The position numbers were made by a program, and so were the translations under genes. From positions 26,610 through 90,609 of the forward strand of contig JAKMEE010000022.1 in assembly GCA_022426155.1 (NCBI GenBank): DNA of 64,000 nt. Reading direction: 5' to 3'. This DNA is from Candidatus Poseidonia sp. Its GTDB lineage: Archaea > Thermoplasmatota > Poseidoniia > Poseidoniales > Poseidoniaceae. The stretch's first letter is position 1; each line of letters opens with the position of its first letter. Of this stretch, positions 35,409-43,848 are shown piece after piece. The notes below the pieces were generated by a model. It ran no database searches. It had not been told where the DNA came from and worked only from the letters and a program-made list of their open reading frames with translations.

Positions 35409-35594
35409 ATGCCAAGGCGAAAGTACGGTCGTTTGAGGAAAACGGTTGAACTGCCATCTAAAGATAACTGCTCACGCTGTCGCTCAGGAAAGTATTGCCC
35501 TATCGTTGGCCATACTGGACAATTCATCCTTCCAGAACGTACTTGGGTTGGCCCAGAATCCATCTCCAAACGGCAAAAAAAGTCTTCATCATAG
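35409..35594 (+). CDS. Small basic protein with Cys motif
   Basis: A 61-residue basic product starting MPRRKYGRLRKTVELPSKDN, followed by CSRCRSGKYC (three cysteines in a zinc-finger-like arrangement) and a short C-terminus ending KRQKKSSS. It is too small for a family call; a zinc knuckle that binds nucleic acid is possible. It lies 43 bases downstream of the HhH gene on the same strand and overlaps the end of the convergent xerA gene by six bases. Confidence 0.5.
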   Translation: MPRRKYGRLRKTVELPSKDNCSRCRSGKYCPIVGHTGQFILPERTWVGPESISKRQKKSSS

Positions 35595-36680
35595 AGTTTC
35601 TAAGCCACTTGAACTGGTTGAGGGCGTTGAATCGATCAATTCATCCGCTGGTGCTTGCTGTTCATTGATGGTCTCTCGCATGGCTTGAGCACGATGGTAC
35701 ACTTCTCGTAGAGTTTGATCGGAAATCTCGAGGTAAACCCGAGTCGTGGCAATCGTCGCATGCCCCATGAGTCGCTGAATCGTGACCAGGTCGGCTCCTC
35801 GCTCCAACAACCCGGTCGCAAAATTGTGACGAAGAACGTGAGGAGTCAACTTTCCTTTTGGTAGGCGAGCGACTTCTCCGAGTGAATCCATCATTCGCTG
35901 TACGGCTCTGGGCTGCAATCTTCTTCCATGGCGGTTCACCAAACACGCCTCTTGATTGTCTTGACAAAGTCGTTCTCGAACTGGAAGCCAAGAATCCAAT
36001 CGCCTAAGTGTTCGTTCTGTGAATAACACCAATCGGTCTTTGTCGCCCTTTCCACCAAGAATACGAGCTGAACCATCGTCGATATCGATGTCAGCCAGAT
36101 TGAGATCGCACACTTCACTCACGCGCATGCCTGTGTCCAACATCATGGTGACCAAGAGTGCAGTGGCTGGATTTTCGCTGTTTTCTGCTGCGTCAAGAAC
36201 CGAACTCAACTCCCTTCGAGTCAATGTTCTTGGCAGCCGTTTTCCTGTTCTTGCTCGTTGAATGTGATCTGGCCAAATCAATCCGAGCCACTTGACTAAG
36301 TGGCGGGCAGCTGCAATTCGTGCATTGTATGTGGTTGGCCTGAGGCCAGAAATACTCTGAGTCCAGAGATCAAGTCGGCCATTCATTGGTTCCATTCGCT
36401 GAGCCATTTCCTCAATCGTGATGGCCTCATAGGATGCTTGATCGAGAATTCGTTCTGAGGGAAGCGGGGTTTCGATCAGGTGGCGTAATCCATAAAAATA
36501 CGCCTTTTGCGTATTTTCAGATTTGTTTTCTGCCCTCAATTGTTGCTCATAACATCCGAGCCAAGGGAGATGTCGAAGATGCATCAGGCGAGCAGGAAGG
36601 CGAATATCATCGTCACTCAACCTCAACTGGCTGGGCCGTTTGGCCTTTGGCTGTGGCTTTCGCATCTCTCTCTCTCTCAT
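35589..36680 (-). CDS. xerA: Tyrosine recombinase XerA
   Basis: Tyrosine recombinase of the archaeal XerA group that resolves chromosome dimers at a dif-like site. Starting at ATG 36680, which has a GGTGA ribosome binding site five bases upstream, the protein is about 363 residues. The N-terminal SAM-like DNA-binding domain includes ENKSENTQKAYFYGLRHL. The catalytic set is complete: the first Arg in DTGMRVSEVCDL, the HxxR in HVLRHNFATG, the HATI box LMGHATIATT and the nucleophilic Tyr in TRVYLEIS. A stretch of six GA repeats encodes the MREREM start. No att-like repeats flank it, so it is treated as the housekeeping enzyme. Confidence 0.9.
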   Translation of the reverse strand: MREREMRKPQPKAKRPSQLRLSDDDIRLPARLMHLRHLPWLGCYEQQLRAENKSENTQKAYFYGLRHLIETPLPSERILDQASYEAITIEEMAQRMEPMNGRLDLWTQSISGLRPTTYNARIAAARHLVKWLGLIWPDHIQRARTGKRLPRTLTRRELSSVLDAAENSENPATALLVTMMLDTGMRVSEVCDLNLADIDIDDGSARILGGKGDKDRLVLFTERTLRRLDSWLPVRERLCQDNQEACLVNRHGRRLQPRAVQRMMDSLGEVARLPKGKLTPHVLRHNFATGLLERGADLVTIQRLMGHATIATTRVYLEISDQTLREVYHRAQAMRETINEQQAPADELIDSTPSTSSSGLETL

Positions 36681-36823
36681 TGGCGTCACCGCCTCCCGCC
36701 GAAGCGGGCATGCATCCCGTGTCCCTGAGGACAATAAGAGATTGGAAAACCTCTTTATCAAGGCATCGTTAAAATCCCTGTACATACACAGCTCATGCTG
36801 TTTGTTGGGTGGAAAAAGTAAGG

Positions 36824-36855
36824 GCCCGTTTTTGCGCCGAGGCGCAAAAAAGGGC
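36824..36855 (-). terminator. Strong hairpin between MC1 and xerA
   Basis: A 15-base inverted repeat, arms GCCCGTTTTTGCGCC and GGCGCAAAAAAGGGC with one mismatch and a two-base loop, lies 55 bases after the MC1 stop. A TTACTTTTT run follows the minus-strand hairpin, as in a terminator, and it lies about 150 bases before the xerA start. It is likely the MC1 terminator, though T-runs within the stem also fit archaeal termination. The rest of the gap holds a TTGATAAAG promoter-like element for xerA. Confidence 0.5.
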
Positions 36856-36909
36856 GTTGTACACGTTTGTGATCAAACGTGGATGGCTGAGAAGGGCCGG
36901 TTCAAACAC

Positions 36910-37176
36910 TCAAAGGTGCTCGATGCCTTGCTTCTTGACGTTAGCCTTCTTGATCTTATCAGGGAGCCAAGCTGGGCCACCAGCTGGCTTGTCAACCATG
37001 CTGATGCTGCCTTTGAAGATGTGGACACGCTTGGTGCCACGCTCTCGTAGGCGGATGTTCTCATGTCCGCGGGTAGCAGCCTTTAGGGCCGCGCCGCGTG
37101 GTTGTTTGCTTGCAAAAACCTGGCTCGTGTCTTTTCCGTTCTCCATGAGAACGAAGTATTTTTTTCCGTCTGACAT
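36910..37176 (-). CDS. MC1-family chromosomal protein
   Basis: Non-histone chromatin protein of the MC1 family, known from Methanosarcina and haloarchaea as a monomeric DNA-bending protein. From ATG 37176 the protein has 88 residues, the usual MC1 size: KKYFVLMENGKD, VFASKQPRGAALKAATRG, IRLRERGTKRVHIFKG and PAWLPDKIKKANVKKQGIEH follow the family sequence closely. A GGAGG ribosome binding site lies eight bases upstream and a TATA-like element 40 bases upstream. Confidence 0.93.
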   Translation of the reverse strand: MSDGKKYFVLMENGKDTSQVFASKQPRGAALKAATRGHENIRLRERGTKRVHIFKGSISMVDKPAGGPAWLPDKIKKANVKKQGIEHL

Positions 37177-37210
37177 TTGGATTTCCTCCGCTCCGGTCTT
37201 GTTTGGTTGA

Positions 37211-37222
37211 GCATATAATAAT
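37211..37222 (-). promoter_or_regulatory. TATA box of the MC1 gene
   Basis: On the minus strand GGGGAAATTATTATATGCTC contains a clear TTATTATATG box A about 40 bases upstream of the ATG, which allows a short leader with the GGAGG site. This is the best-looking promoter in the window and suits an abundant chromatin protein. Confidence 0.6.
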
Positions 37223-37334
37223 TTCCCCAAAAAAAGGCATTACTGCGCCACATATGGGCCCCAGTCCCTCATCCGGGCCATCAATTTCCGCCTATTCAAG
37301 CCTCAGTAGGGCGTTTATGAAATCGGTTTTCTGC

Positions 37335-37577
37335 TTAAATTTCAGCACCAGCAAGGGTCTTTGTTTCGACCACCCCTGGAACTTGCCGAATGTGTTCAAC
37401 AACGGCTTTGGCGATGGTTGCTAAATCATCAGCGACCAATTTGACGATCAAGTCATGGTCTCCGAAGAGAACCGTAGCGTCATCGACGTGAGGTAACTCA
37501 ATCACGCTGCGATAGACTGATTTTTCAGTCCCAGGTGTGACATTGATGAGGACGTAACCGACAGACATGTTGCTCAT
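37335..37577 (-). CDS. Stand-alone Lrp/AsnC ligand-binding (RAM) domain protein
   Basis: An 80-residue protein equal to the C-terminal domain of Lrp regulators without the helix-turn-helix: SVGYVLINVTPGTEKSVYRS, then LFGDHDLIVKLVADDLATIA and VPGVVETKTL. Such domains oligomerise and bind amino acids, and may modulate full-length regulators such as the one at 27437-27907. The start ATG 37577 follows a GGGTGG site; a GTG at 37604 overlaps the upstream stop and is an alternative. Confidence 0.88.
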   Translation of the reverse strand: MSNMSVGYVLINVTPGTEKSVYRSVIELPHVDDATVLFGDHDLIVKLVADDLATIAKAVVEHIRQVPGVVETKTLAGAEI

Positions 37578-37600
37578 GCCACCCAATGTGTTGTGACACA

Positions 37601-40600
37601 TCACCCTTCCGATGATTCAATCATCTGTTCAACAGTGAATTTTTCACCTTGCACACGCTCATTCCATTGAACCTCAGTCCACCCATCTGGACATGGCCCA
37701 GTTAGCCAAGCGAGGTACTGTTCGGCGGTCCAACCCTCTGGAAGGCTAATATCAACAAGGCCTGTTTCAAGTTCTCCAAGCAATGATGTGTCCGATGGAC
37801 TCTCGAAAAGAGATTCCATTGAGTCAAGAGAGGATTCCCCTACAAGGTCACCCTTCCAGTCATCACTTTCATCCAACCGCTTCCGTGTGATTCGAAGTAT
37901 GGTGACGGTCATCATAAGGATGAAAATCAAACCCCCTGCAAGAAGAGGGAGAGCGGCCTGAAGGCTTCGTTGATTCGAAGTGTCGGAGACATCATCGTTG
38001 ATTATTGGTTCACAATCATCGCACTCAGGAGCCTGACCGACGGTCAAATTGAGGTCCGATGTCACCGTTATTCCACGTTCATCAATGCAACGAACGGTTG
38101 CACTTAGGGTCTGATTGGCCAAAGACAGGGGGATAGGATACATCCAGAAAAGCGTATTTTGAAATTCAGTCTCTGCCCCAGCTCCCTGTACAGATTGTGT
38201 GAGCAAGTTTTGGGAGGCATCGTACAGTTGGAATGAACAAATCACCGATTGAAGTCCATCAAGGTCTGCAATGACCAACGAGAAATTGAGGTCAGTCTGC
38301 GGTTCTGCATCCGAAGATTCCAACACGCCCATCTCGGTGGGTGCATGTTGGAACATCATCTCGATGCTTTGTGATTTCACCAACCCTTCCAAATTCGTTA
38401 CCGAAAACAAAACTTTCCCTTCACCGTCGGTCAATGAATTATCCAATTTAACACGGAAATTGAACCATTCCACTTCTGAATCGTTGAATTCCTTGTCACA
38501 GGTCATTGGTGCAGCCTCCTCACCCCAAACAGGAGTTTCGGTAAGCGGGGCGTTGATCGCCCATCCGGATTGAGTGAGTTGACTTGATGTTGACTGGAGG
38601 GGGCGGTCGCTTGTGACGGCAACACGAAGCGTGGCTATTTGTCCAAACGTCATAGTACGTTGTGGCCCCAAGGCATCGCACACATCCATGAAGACAATTT
38701 CTGGTGACGTGAGAATGAATTGAATTGACAGTGAACCTGATGCACTGCTTCCATGTTTGCCAATTCCCGTGGCTTCAAGATGAAGCTGACCGCCTTCCAA
38801 GGGAGCGAGCACCTGCTCCAAATGGAACCGTGTTTGAGAATTATTTACTCCGATGTCAAGCGGAAGTTGAATCAAATCTCCACCGGGCCATTGAATCATG
38901 ATGTCACCGAGGAATGAAGTTCCAGGGTCATCGATATCAATCACTTCGACCACGGCATATTCTGCTCCATTCCCCACCACTCGGTCAAGTTTGGTTCCGT
39001 CTTCATCCTCAATTTGAAGTTGAATGATAGGGGCCTGATCAGCAACCCGAATCGTTCGTTGTAAGAGCAAACCACCTGCTTCGGTTCGCAACTCAAACGT
39101 CACATCATCCAAAGCCATACCGACTTCAAGTTCGAAGGTGCTGGAATAGCAATGCAGGTTAGCGGCCTGTTCGGGAGAATATGAGAGGTTGGTCAAATCC
39201 CCTCGGTTGGCAGAGAGGGTCAGCGAAATTCCATTGGGGTCGAAATCCGCATCCATCACACAAGCCTTCAGGGCGATTTCCTCACCCCTATACAATCCTG
39301 TAGTCGGTCGGTTTGGTAAGATCGAAGCTTGATTCCAATCGACTGGGTCCACTCCCGTGAGGTGGGGTCCAAACCATGTCTGTGGAGCATCAACGATATG
39401 TGTCACATTTTCGAAGATGGCTGTATCGGTCATGCCGTTGATATCTTGAACATGCACGCGTAATGCGATGTGCCCAAGGCTTGCATTGACGGGAACTACC
39501 AATGTAGTCTCCCACCGAAGGGCATCGAGTCTCCCCATGGATTGTGATTGCCATAAACTGTGATTGAGCGAAGTGCCCGGCACTTGTATCTGCCATTCCA
39601 GTACAGCCCCTGTCGTGTTCAAATCATCGTTTGCTTCCACAGTACAGATGGTGTAACCTCCACGCGCCAAGGAGGAAGCACTGCAATAGGCATCCAGAAT
39701 CACAGGAGGGGCATTCACCAACGCTGTGATCGGGTGAACATTGTTGGCATAGTAGCGTTCTGCAGTATCATTGATATAACGAATGCGAAGGTCGAGGTAA
39801 CCGGTCTGTTGAGGATTAAACGTCATGTTCATTATCGCCCGACTTCCTGGTAAATCTCCTTCTGGTAGGCTGATATTCATTTCAGAAATAATTGAATTCC
39901 CTTGGACGGTTTGTATTTGCAGTGACCCGTTTGCAGCAGCCATCCCAATGTTTTCAAGAAGCACTTGGAGGGTTGTGTTCTCATTCAAGTTCACATCGCC
40001 CAGAATTCTCACATCCACGATATTGATGTCATGAAATTGGTCGGCGTAGGCCGCCATTTTAGGGTCGCCAACTACAACACCCATCCATCCAGTTTGGAGG
40101 TTTGCCGCAGCATGACTTTCCGCGAAATTGTACCCTGAGGCATAGGCTGGAAGCAAGACACTTGGATATCCAACAGCCGTTAGGTACGGCTCATAGACGT
40201 ACCCTTTGACTCCCGAAACCCCGTCTTCCAACAAATCAGCGACCAATGATTGGCCGTAACCAGTGTTCCAGTTGAACGACCGCCCACCAGTTGAAACAGC
40301 AGTCTCAGCAATGGAGCCGTTTATCCAACCCATATGGGGGCGAATTGAGCGGAGATTCATTGTATCGAGGTAGATGGAGCCGCCTTGTGTAGCACCCGAT
40401 AGCATGATTTCAACGCTGATATTGAAGTGCGTCGCTTGGGCATGAGGGCGAAATCTCATGGTTTGACTGTTCCAAGTTGTTGCGTAATTTTTGTCACCTG
40501 AGCGATTGGTTGACAATACGTTACCCTGTGAATCCATGCCTTCTACAACAATGGTGTAGGTTCCGCCAATGGCCCCTTCAGCAAGACCGTACGCATAGAC

Positions 40601-42898
40601 AATCCAGGCATGATCGGTTTGATTTTCTGGCATTGTCATGGTTTGCCATATCACAGTAGTTTCTTGATTGGCCCCAGAATAGGACTGGCAATTGACCAAC
40701 ATTTCTCTTGAGAGGCGGTGGACACGACTGGAGTCCAAGGCAACATCGTAAACTGTGACTTGGTCAATCAGACCTTCAAAATACGCCGAACCAGCTCGAT
40801 TAACTCCCATTTTGTACAAATCAATGGAATTGTAAGTTCCATTACTGGTGCTTACGCTGTTCACTAATTGGCCGTTCATGTATTGAACGACGGAACCGTT
40901 GTCAAAGACTGTGGCCAGATGAGCCCACTTCTTTTCCACCACATCTCCAAAACGACTGGTTTGGTTATTATGGAGGTACCAACCACTCGACTGCATCATG
41001 TGTTGGAAGGAGATTGATGAGCCGGCAACATCGCCAACTGCAAAGGTTGAGGCATAGGCTGATTGGTTTGTGGTATTGGTCAGAACAAATTGACTGACAG
41101 TGAAATTTCCAGCCCAATCATCCACATTCACATCAATGAAATCATTGATGCCGTCAAAATACAAGCATGTTCCACCAGGGCAATTCACCCAACTACTGGC
41201 ATTCATATTGTTCAAACTCATGTGTGCGGTACCGACTGAATCATTGGTGATTGAGCCACTGCCCTCTTCAAATTCCCAACGATGAATGACATCGCTTTGC
41301 ATCGGGAGTTCCGAAGAAGAGACGGTGAAAGCCGAAGGCGGAATGATCACCTTGCTCTGATTTGGGCCCGACCAGAACAAACGCAAACCATGAGGGCCTC
41401 CACCCTGGAACACTTCCACTCGGATTTCGTGTTCCCCTTCTGTTAGATTGATGTAATTTGAAACGGTTCTCATGCCGTGTGAACCATGATTTTGAATCAA
41501 ACTTTGATGGTCCAACCACAATTCGCTCCCGTCGTCACTTTCCAGATATAACGTCCAATTCCCCGTTTCAGGAACATTGACGCTTCCCGTGAATCGTCCA
41601 CTCCAATCTGTATTGAAGCGCGTATCAAGGCCTGGATAGGCTGAATTCCGAGATGTCCAATCGAGATGAGTTTCAATCCGGATGGCTCCAGGGGATCGAT
41701 CGCTCAGGTAAGGCATAGGCGATGCCAATGTCACGCCTGTATTGTCATAATATTCTGCTAATAAGCCGGATGTTGAGGGACCATCGCCTCCCGTACAATT
41801 GGGTGAAAAGATGCCTTCAAGTGCGCCGTTACCACCCTGCTTCGTCGATGTTTGATATGTCCAATTGAAACCTTCTTCCGCGTTGACGGCTGGCAATTCA
41901 CGGTCCCAATGTTTGGAATTCATGCTTGAGGTTGCATCGCCTGTATCAAATCCTGAATTAGGCAATCGGTTGGTGTTCCAATTCCCATCGTTGCTTCCCC
42001 ATGAAGCATACATCATCACATTGGAAATATTTGTCACAAATCCAGTTTCTTCATCAAAGTGAACAGGAAGCCCCATGCTCCCGTTCAGAGTAGCGTTGGC
42101 CGCATACAGATCATCGTTCCAATATTTGTAGCCAGAACCGTTTCTATTGGTGGCTAAATCCAGCACTGTCAGCCCACGTTCCCCCAAGCTTTGGTTCGCT
42201 CGTTCAATCAACCCAAGTGCGGTTTCAACGGTGTAGCCCGTCAGGCGAGTGACCAAGAAAAACCCGTACTCATCTCGAGTAAAGGTTTCCATATCCTTGC
42301 CAGCGAGAGGTCCGTAGTTGTGGGTGACCCAGTAATTCCCTCCAATCGAATTGTTGTAAGTTCCACCTAGGAGCGAAATTTCTTGATCAAAACTCGCTCG
42401 GTCATTTCCACCAGAGACGCGTAATGGAATCCCTTTAGTGGTGACAAGGTAGTTTATCTCGTCGGATGAGGACCGGTTTTGGAGCATTTCCAACAAAGGC
42501 CAAGCAAAGTATGTGTTGAATTTCTCCCGGTTGACGGTTTCGCCAGTGGGGGTCCCAGTTTCATTGAAGATGAAGACACGATCGAGTGAGATATTTCGTG
42601 CTGCTACAAACGCCCAGCCAATGGTTCGGCTTTCTTCTGACAGATTATTGATCAACACACCGACGTCTGAGTAATCGATCACATTGTCGAACGAGAATCC
42701 ACCCGGCATTGCAACATCTGGCCACGGAGTTTCATTCCATACATCTGTTCCTTCACCAATGAAAAAGCCCTGAAAACGCTCATTTAGCAGGGTTGGCGTC
42801 GGATTTTCAACATTTGCAGATGATTCATCAGCAAATCCTGACAAGGGGGTGAGCAAAAAAAGCATCACTAAAGCGACACTCACCCCCTTTCTATGCAT
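37601..42898 (-). CDS. Giant surface protein with TIGR03790-like, PA14 and LamG-like domains
   Basis: A 1765-residue secreted, membrane-anchored protein. After a signal peptide (GVSVALVMLFLLTPLSGFAD) an N-terminal domain with YSDVGVLINNLSEESRTIG and YLVTTKGIPLRVSG resembles the TIGR03790 family. A PA14 domain lies at about residues 388-535 (GLLAEYYDNTG, WTLYLESDDGSELWLD, LRLFWSGP), a LamG-like domain at about 545-745 (HRWEFEEGSG, YFDGINDFIDV), and several Ig/CARDB-like repeats follow to about 1600. One C-terminal helix (LPLLAGGLIFILMMTVTILR) is followed by a cytoplasmic tail with two related motifs, GWTAEQYLAWL and GWTEVQWNERV. It probably binds polysaccharide at the cell surface. Confidence 0.85.
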   Translation of the reverse strand: MHRKGVSVALVMLFLLTPLSGFADESSANVENPTPTLLNERFQGFFIGEGTDVWNETPWPDVAMPGGFSFDNVIDYSDVGVLINNLSEESRTIGWAFVAARNISLDRVFIFNETGTPTGETVNREKFNTYFAWPLLEMLQNRSSSDEINYLVTTKGIPLRVSGGNDRASFDQEISLLGGTYNNSIGGNYWVTHNYGPLAGKDMETFTRDEYGFFLVTRLTGYTVETALGLIERANQSLGERGLTVLDLATNRNGSGYKYWNDDLYAANATLNGSMGLPVHFDEETGFVTNISNVMMYASWGSNDGNWNTNRLPNSGFDTGDATSSMNSKHWDRELPAVNAEEGFNWTYQTSTKQGGNGALEGIFSPNCTGGDGPSTSGLLAEYYDNTGVTLASPMPYLSDRSPGAIRIETHLDWTSRNSAYPGLDTRFNTDWSGRFTGSVNVPETGNWTLYLESDDGSELWLDHQSLIQNHGSHGMRTVSNYINLTEGEHEIRVEVFQGGGPHGLRLFWSGPNQSKVIIPPSAFTVSSSELPMQSDVIHRWEFEEGSGSITNDSVGTAHMSLNNMNASSWVNCPGGTCLYFDGINDFIDVNVDDWAGNFTVSQFVLTNTTNQSAYASTFAVGDVAGSSISFQHMMQSSGWYLHNNQTSRFGDVVEKKWAHLATVFDNGSVVQYMNGQLVNSVSTSNGTYNSIDLYKMGVNRAGSAYFEGLIDQVTVYDVALDSSRVHRLSREMLVNCQSYSGANQETTVIWQTMTMPENQTDHAWIVYAYGLAEGAIGGTYTIVVEGMDSQGNVLSTNRSGDKNYATTWNSQTMRFRPHAQATHFNISVEIMLSGATQGGSIYLDTMNLRSIRPHMGWINGSIAETAVSTGGRSFNWNTGYGQSLVADLLEDGVSGVKGYVYEPYLTAVGYPSVLLPAYASGYNFAESHAAANLQTGWMGVVVGDPKMAAYADQFHDINIVDVRILGDVNLNENTTLQVLLENIGMAAANGSLQIQTVQGNSIISEMNISLPEGDLPGSRAIMNMTFNPQQTGYLDLRIRYINDTAERYYANNVHPITALVNAPPVILDAYCSASSLARGGYTICTVEANDDLNTTGAVLEWQIQVPGTSLNHSLWQSQSMGRLDALRWETTLVVPVNASLGHIALRVHVQDINGMTDTAIFENVTHIVDAPQTWFGPHLTGVDPVDWNQASILPNRPTTGLYRGEEIALKACVMDADFDPNGISLTLSANRGDLTNLSYSPEQAANLHCYSSTFELEVGMALDDVTFELRTEAGGLLLQRTIRVADQAPIIQLQIEDEDGTKLDRVVGNGAEYAVVEVIDIDDPGTSFLGDIMIQWPGGDLIQLPLDIGVNNSQTRFHLEQVLAPLEGGQLHLEATGIGKHGSSASGSLSIQFILTSPEIVFMDVCDALGPQRTMTFGQIATLRVAVTSDRPLQSTSSQLTQSGWAINAPLTETPVWGEEAAPMTCDKEFNDSEVEWFNFRVKLDNSLTDGEGKVLFSVTNLEGLVKSQSIEMMFQHAPTEMGVLESSDAEPQTDLNFSLVIADLDGLQSVICSFQLYDASQNLLTQSVQGAGAETEFQNTLFWMYPIPLSLANQTLSATVRCIDERGITVTSDLNLTVGQAPECDDCEPIINDDVSDTSNQRSLQAALPLLAGGLIFILMMTVTILRITRKRLDESDDWKGDLVGESSLDSMESLFESPSDTSLLGELETGLVDISLPEGWTAEQYLAWLTGPCPDGWTEVQWNERVQGEKFTVEQMIESSEG

Positions 42899-42953
42899 GG
42901 TTGTTCGAGGCTTGGGGTTGATTTAGCCGTATCGGTTTGATGCCACTTGACCC

Positions 42954-43097
42954 TCACATAAAGAAGAAGTATACGGCAATTCCAATGAATGGGGCCACAT
43001 ATAACACAGCTTTCAATGGCCGAATCCACCATTGGTTTTCTTCTGCATCCATGAACTCAGCAACCAAGTCGACGGCGGGGTCTATTGGCGAGATCAT
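42954..43097 (-). CDS. 47-residue single-pass membrane protein
   Basis: A short reading frame on the minus strand in the otherwise empty 320-base gap. The product starts MISPIDPAVDLVAEFMDAEE, continues NQWWIRPLKAVLYV and ends in a hydrophobic helix APFIGIAVYFFFM at the very C-terminus. CTTAAGTATC lies 22-31 bases before the ATG, fitting a leaderless start. The plus-strand frame here is weaker. Short tail-anchored peptides of this type are often overlooked. I infer it to be real from the amphipathic-acidic front half and coherent helix. Confidence 0.55.
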   Translation of the reverse strand: MISPIDPAVDLVAEFMDAEENQWWIRPLKAVLYVAPFIGIAVYFFFM

Positions 43098-43221
43098 GGT
43101 TGAAGGTACTCGGCCTGATACTTAAGCGGATTCATCACCCGCTCCGAAATCTTTGAAAAAAGCATTCTTTCATGAAAAAAGGGGGAACTGCCTATGTAGG
43201 GTGGCCCCTCTTGGTTGATTG

Positions 43222-43848
43222 ATGGCAGAACTTTACATGGCTCGAACCTGCAAGTGGGGCGTACTACGCGTTGTTGGGGGAGAAGTTTGGGACCACAGCG
43301 CAGACGTTCTGTTGACGCCTGCAAATAATCGCCTTTCAGGCCGGGAAGGCCTTGATGGAATGATTCATGCAAGAGCAGGGAAAGAATTGACTCAAGTCAC
43401 TCGAAACATCTGCTTGGACATGAGAAAAATCAATGCCCCTCCATGTGCAGTTACGAAGAACGTGGTGACAGAACCCTTTGCATTGAGTACAAATTTCAAA
43501 CACATTATTCACGTGGTTGGGCCTGATTGCCGCCGTCCAAATCAGGATGAAAATCGTCGTGAATTGTTGCCCGAAACCTACGACAACCTCTTTGCTCGTA
43601 TTGAAGAAATAGGTGATGTCACGAGTATTGTGTCACCTCCAATCTCCATGGGAGTGTTCGGTTACCCTCACCGCGAAGGGGCTCGATTGACCCTCGAAGT
43701 CTTGCTTGGGATGCTCGATGGAGAGAAGGATTACGGTATCAAGGAATATACAATTGTGGTGAAAGAAAAGAATTTCATTAACAACATGCGTACTGTGTAT
43801 CGAGAAGGGGAAGATCAATTCCCTGGAATCGATACCACCAATGCCTGA
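43222..43848 (+). CDS. Macro-domain protein
   Basis: A 208-residue macro domain, a fold that binds ADP-ribose and related metabolites and often removes ADP-ribosyl groups. Motifs: ADVLLTPANNRLSGREGLDG (about residues 27-46) for the first loop, IIHVVGPDCRRPNQDENRRE for the middle strand, and VSPPISMGVFGYPHREGA for the phosphate-binding loop. The ANN sequence matches the canonical PAN-type loop; the remaining loops are normal. ATG 43222 is taken as the start; a TTG just before it is unlikely. Its partners are unknown, as no ADP-ribosyltransferase is seen nearby. Confidence 0.85.
   Translation: MAELYMARTCKWGVLRVVGGEVWDHSADVLLTPANNRLSGREGLDGMIHARAGKELTQVTRNICLDMRKINAPPCAVTKNVVTEPFALSTNFKHIIHVVGPDCRRPNQDENRRELLPETYDNLFARIEEIGDVTSIVSPPISMGVFGYPHREGARLTLEVLLGMLDGEKDYGIKEYTIVVKEKNFINNMRTVYREGEDQFPGIDTTNA

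Noticed and set aside
36664..36679. CT/GA dinucleotide run at the xerA start as a regulatory repeat
   Set aside because: It encodes the first residues (MREREM); no evidence for length variation.
35589..36680. XerA as the integrase of a mobile element
   Set aside because: No att-like direct repeats, no element genes nearby, and the sequence is typical of housekeeping XerA.
42937..43125. 62-codon plus-strand frame in the gap after the giant gene
   Set aside because: The opposite strand holds a frame with a better promoter, start and hydrophobic helix.
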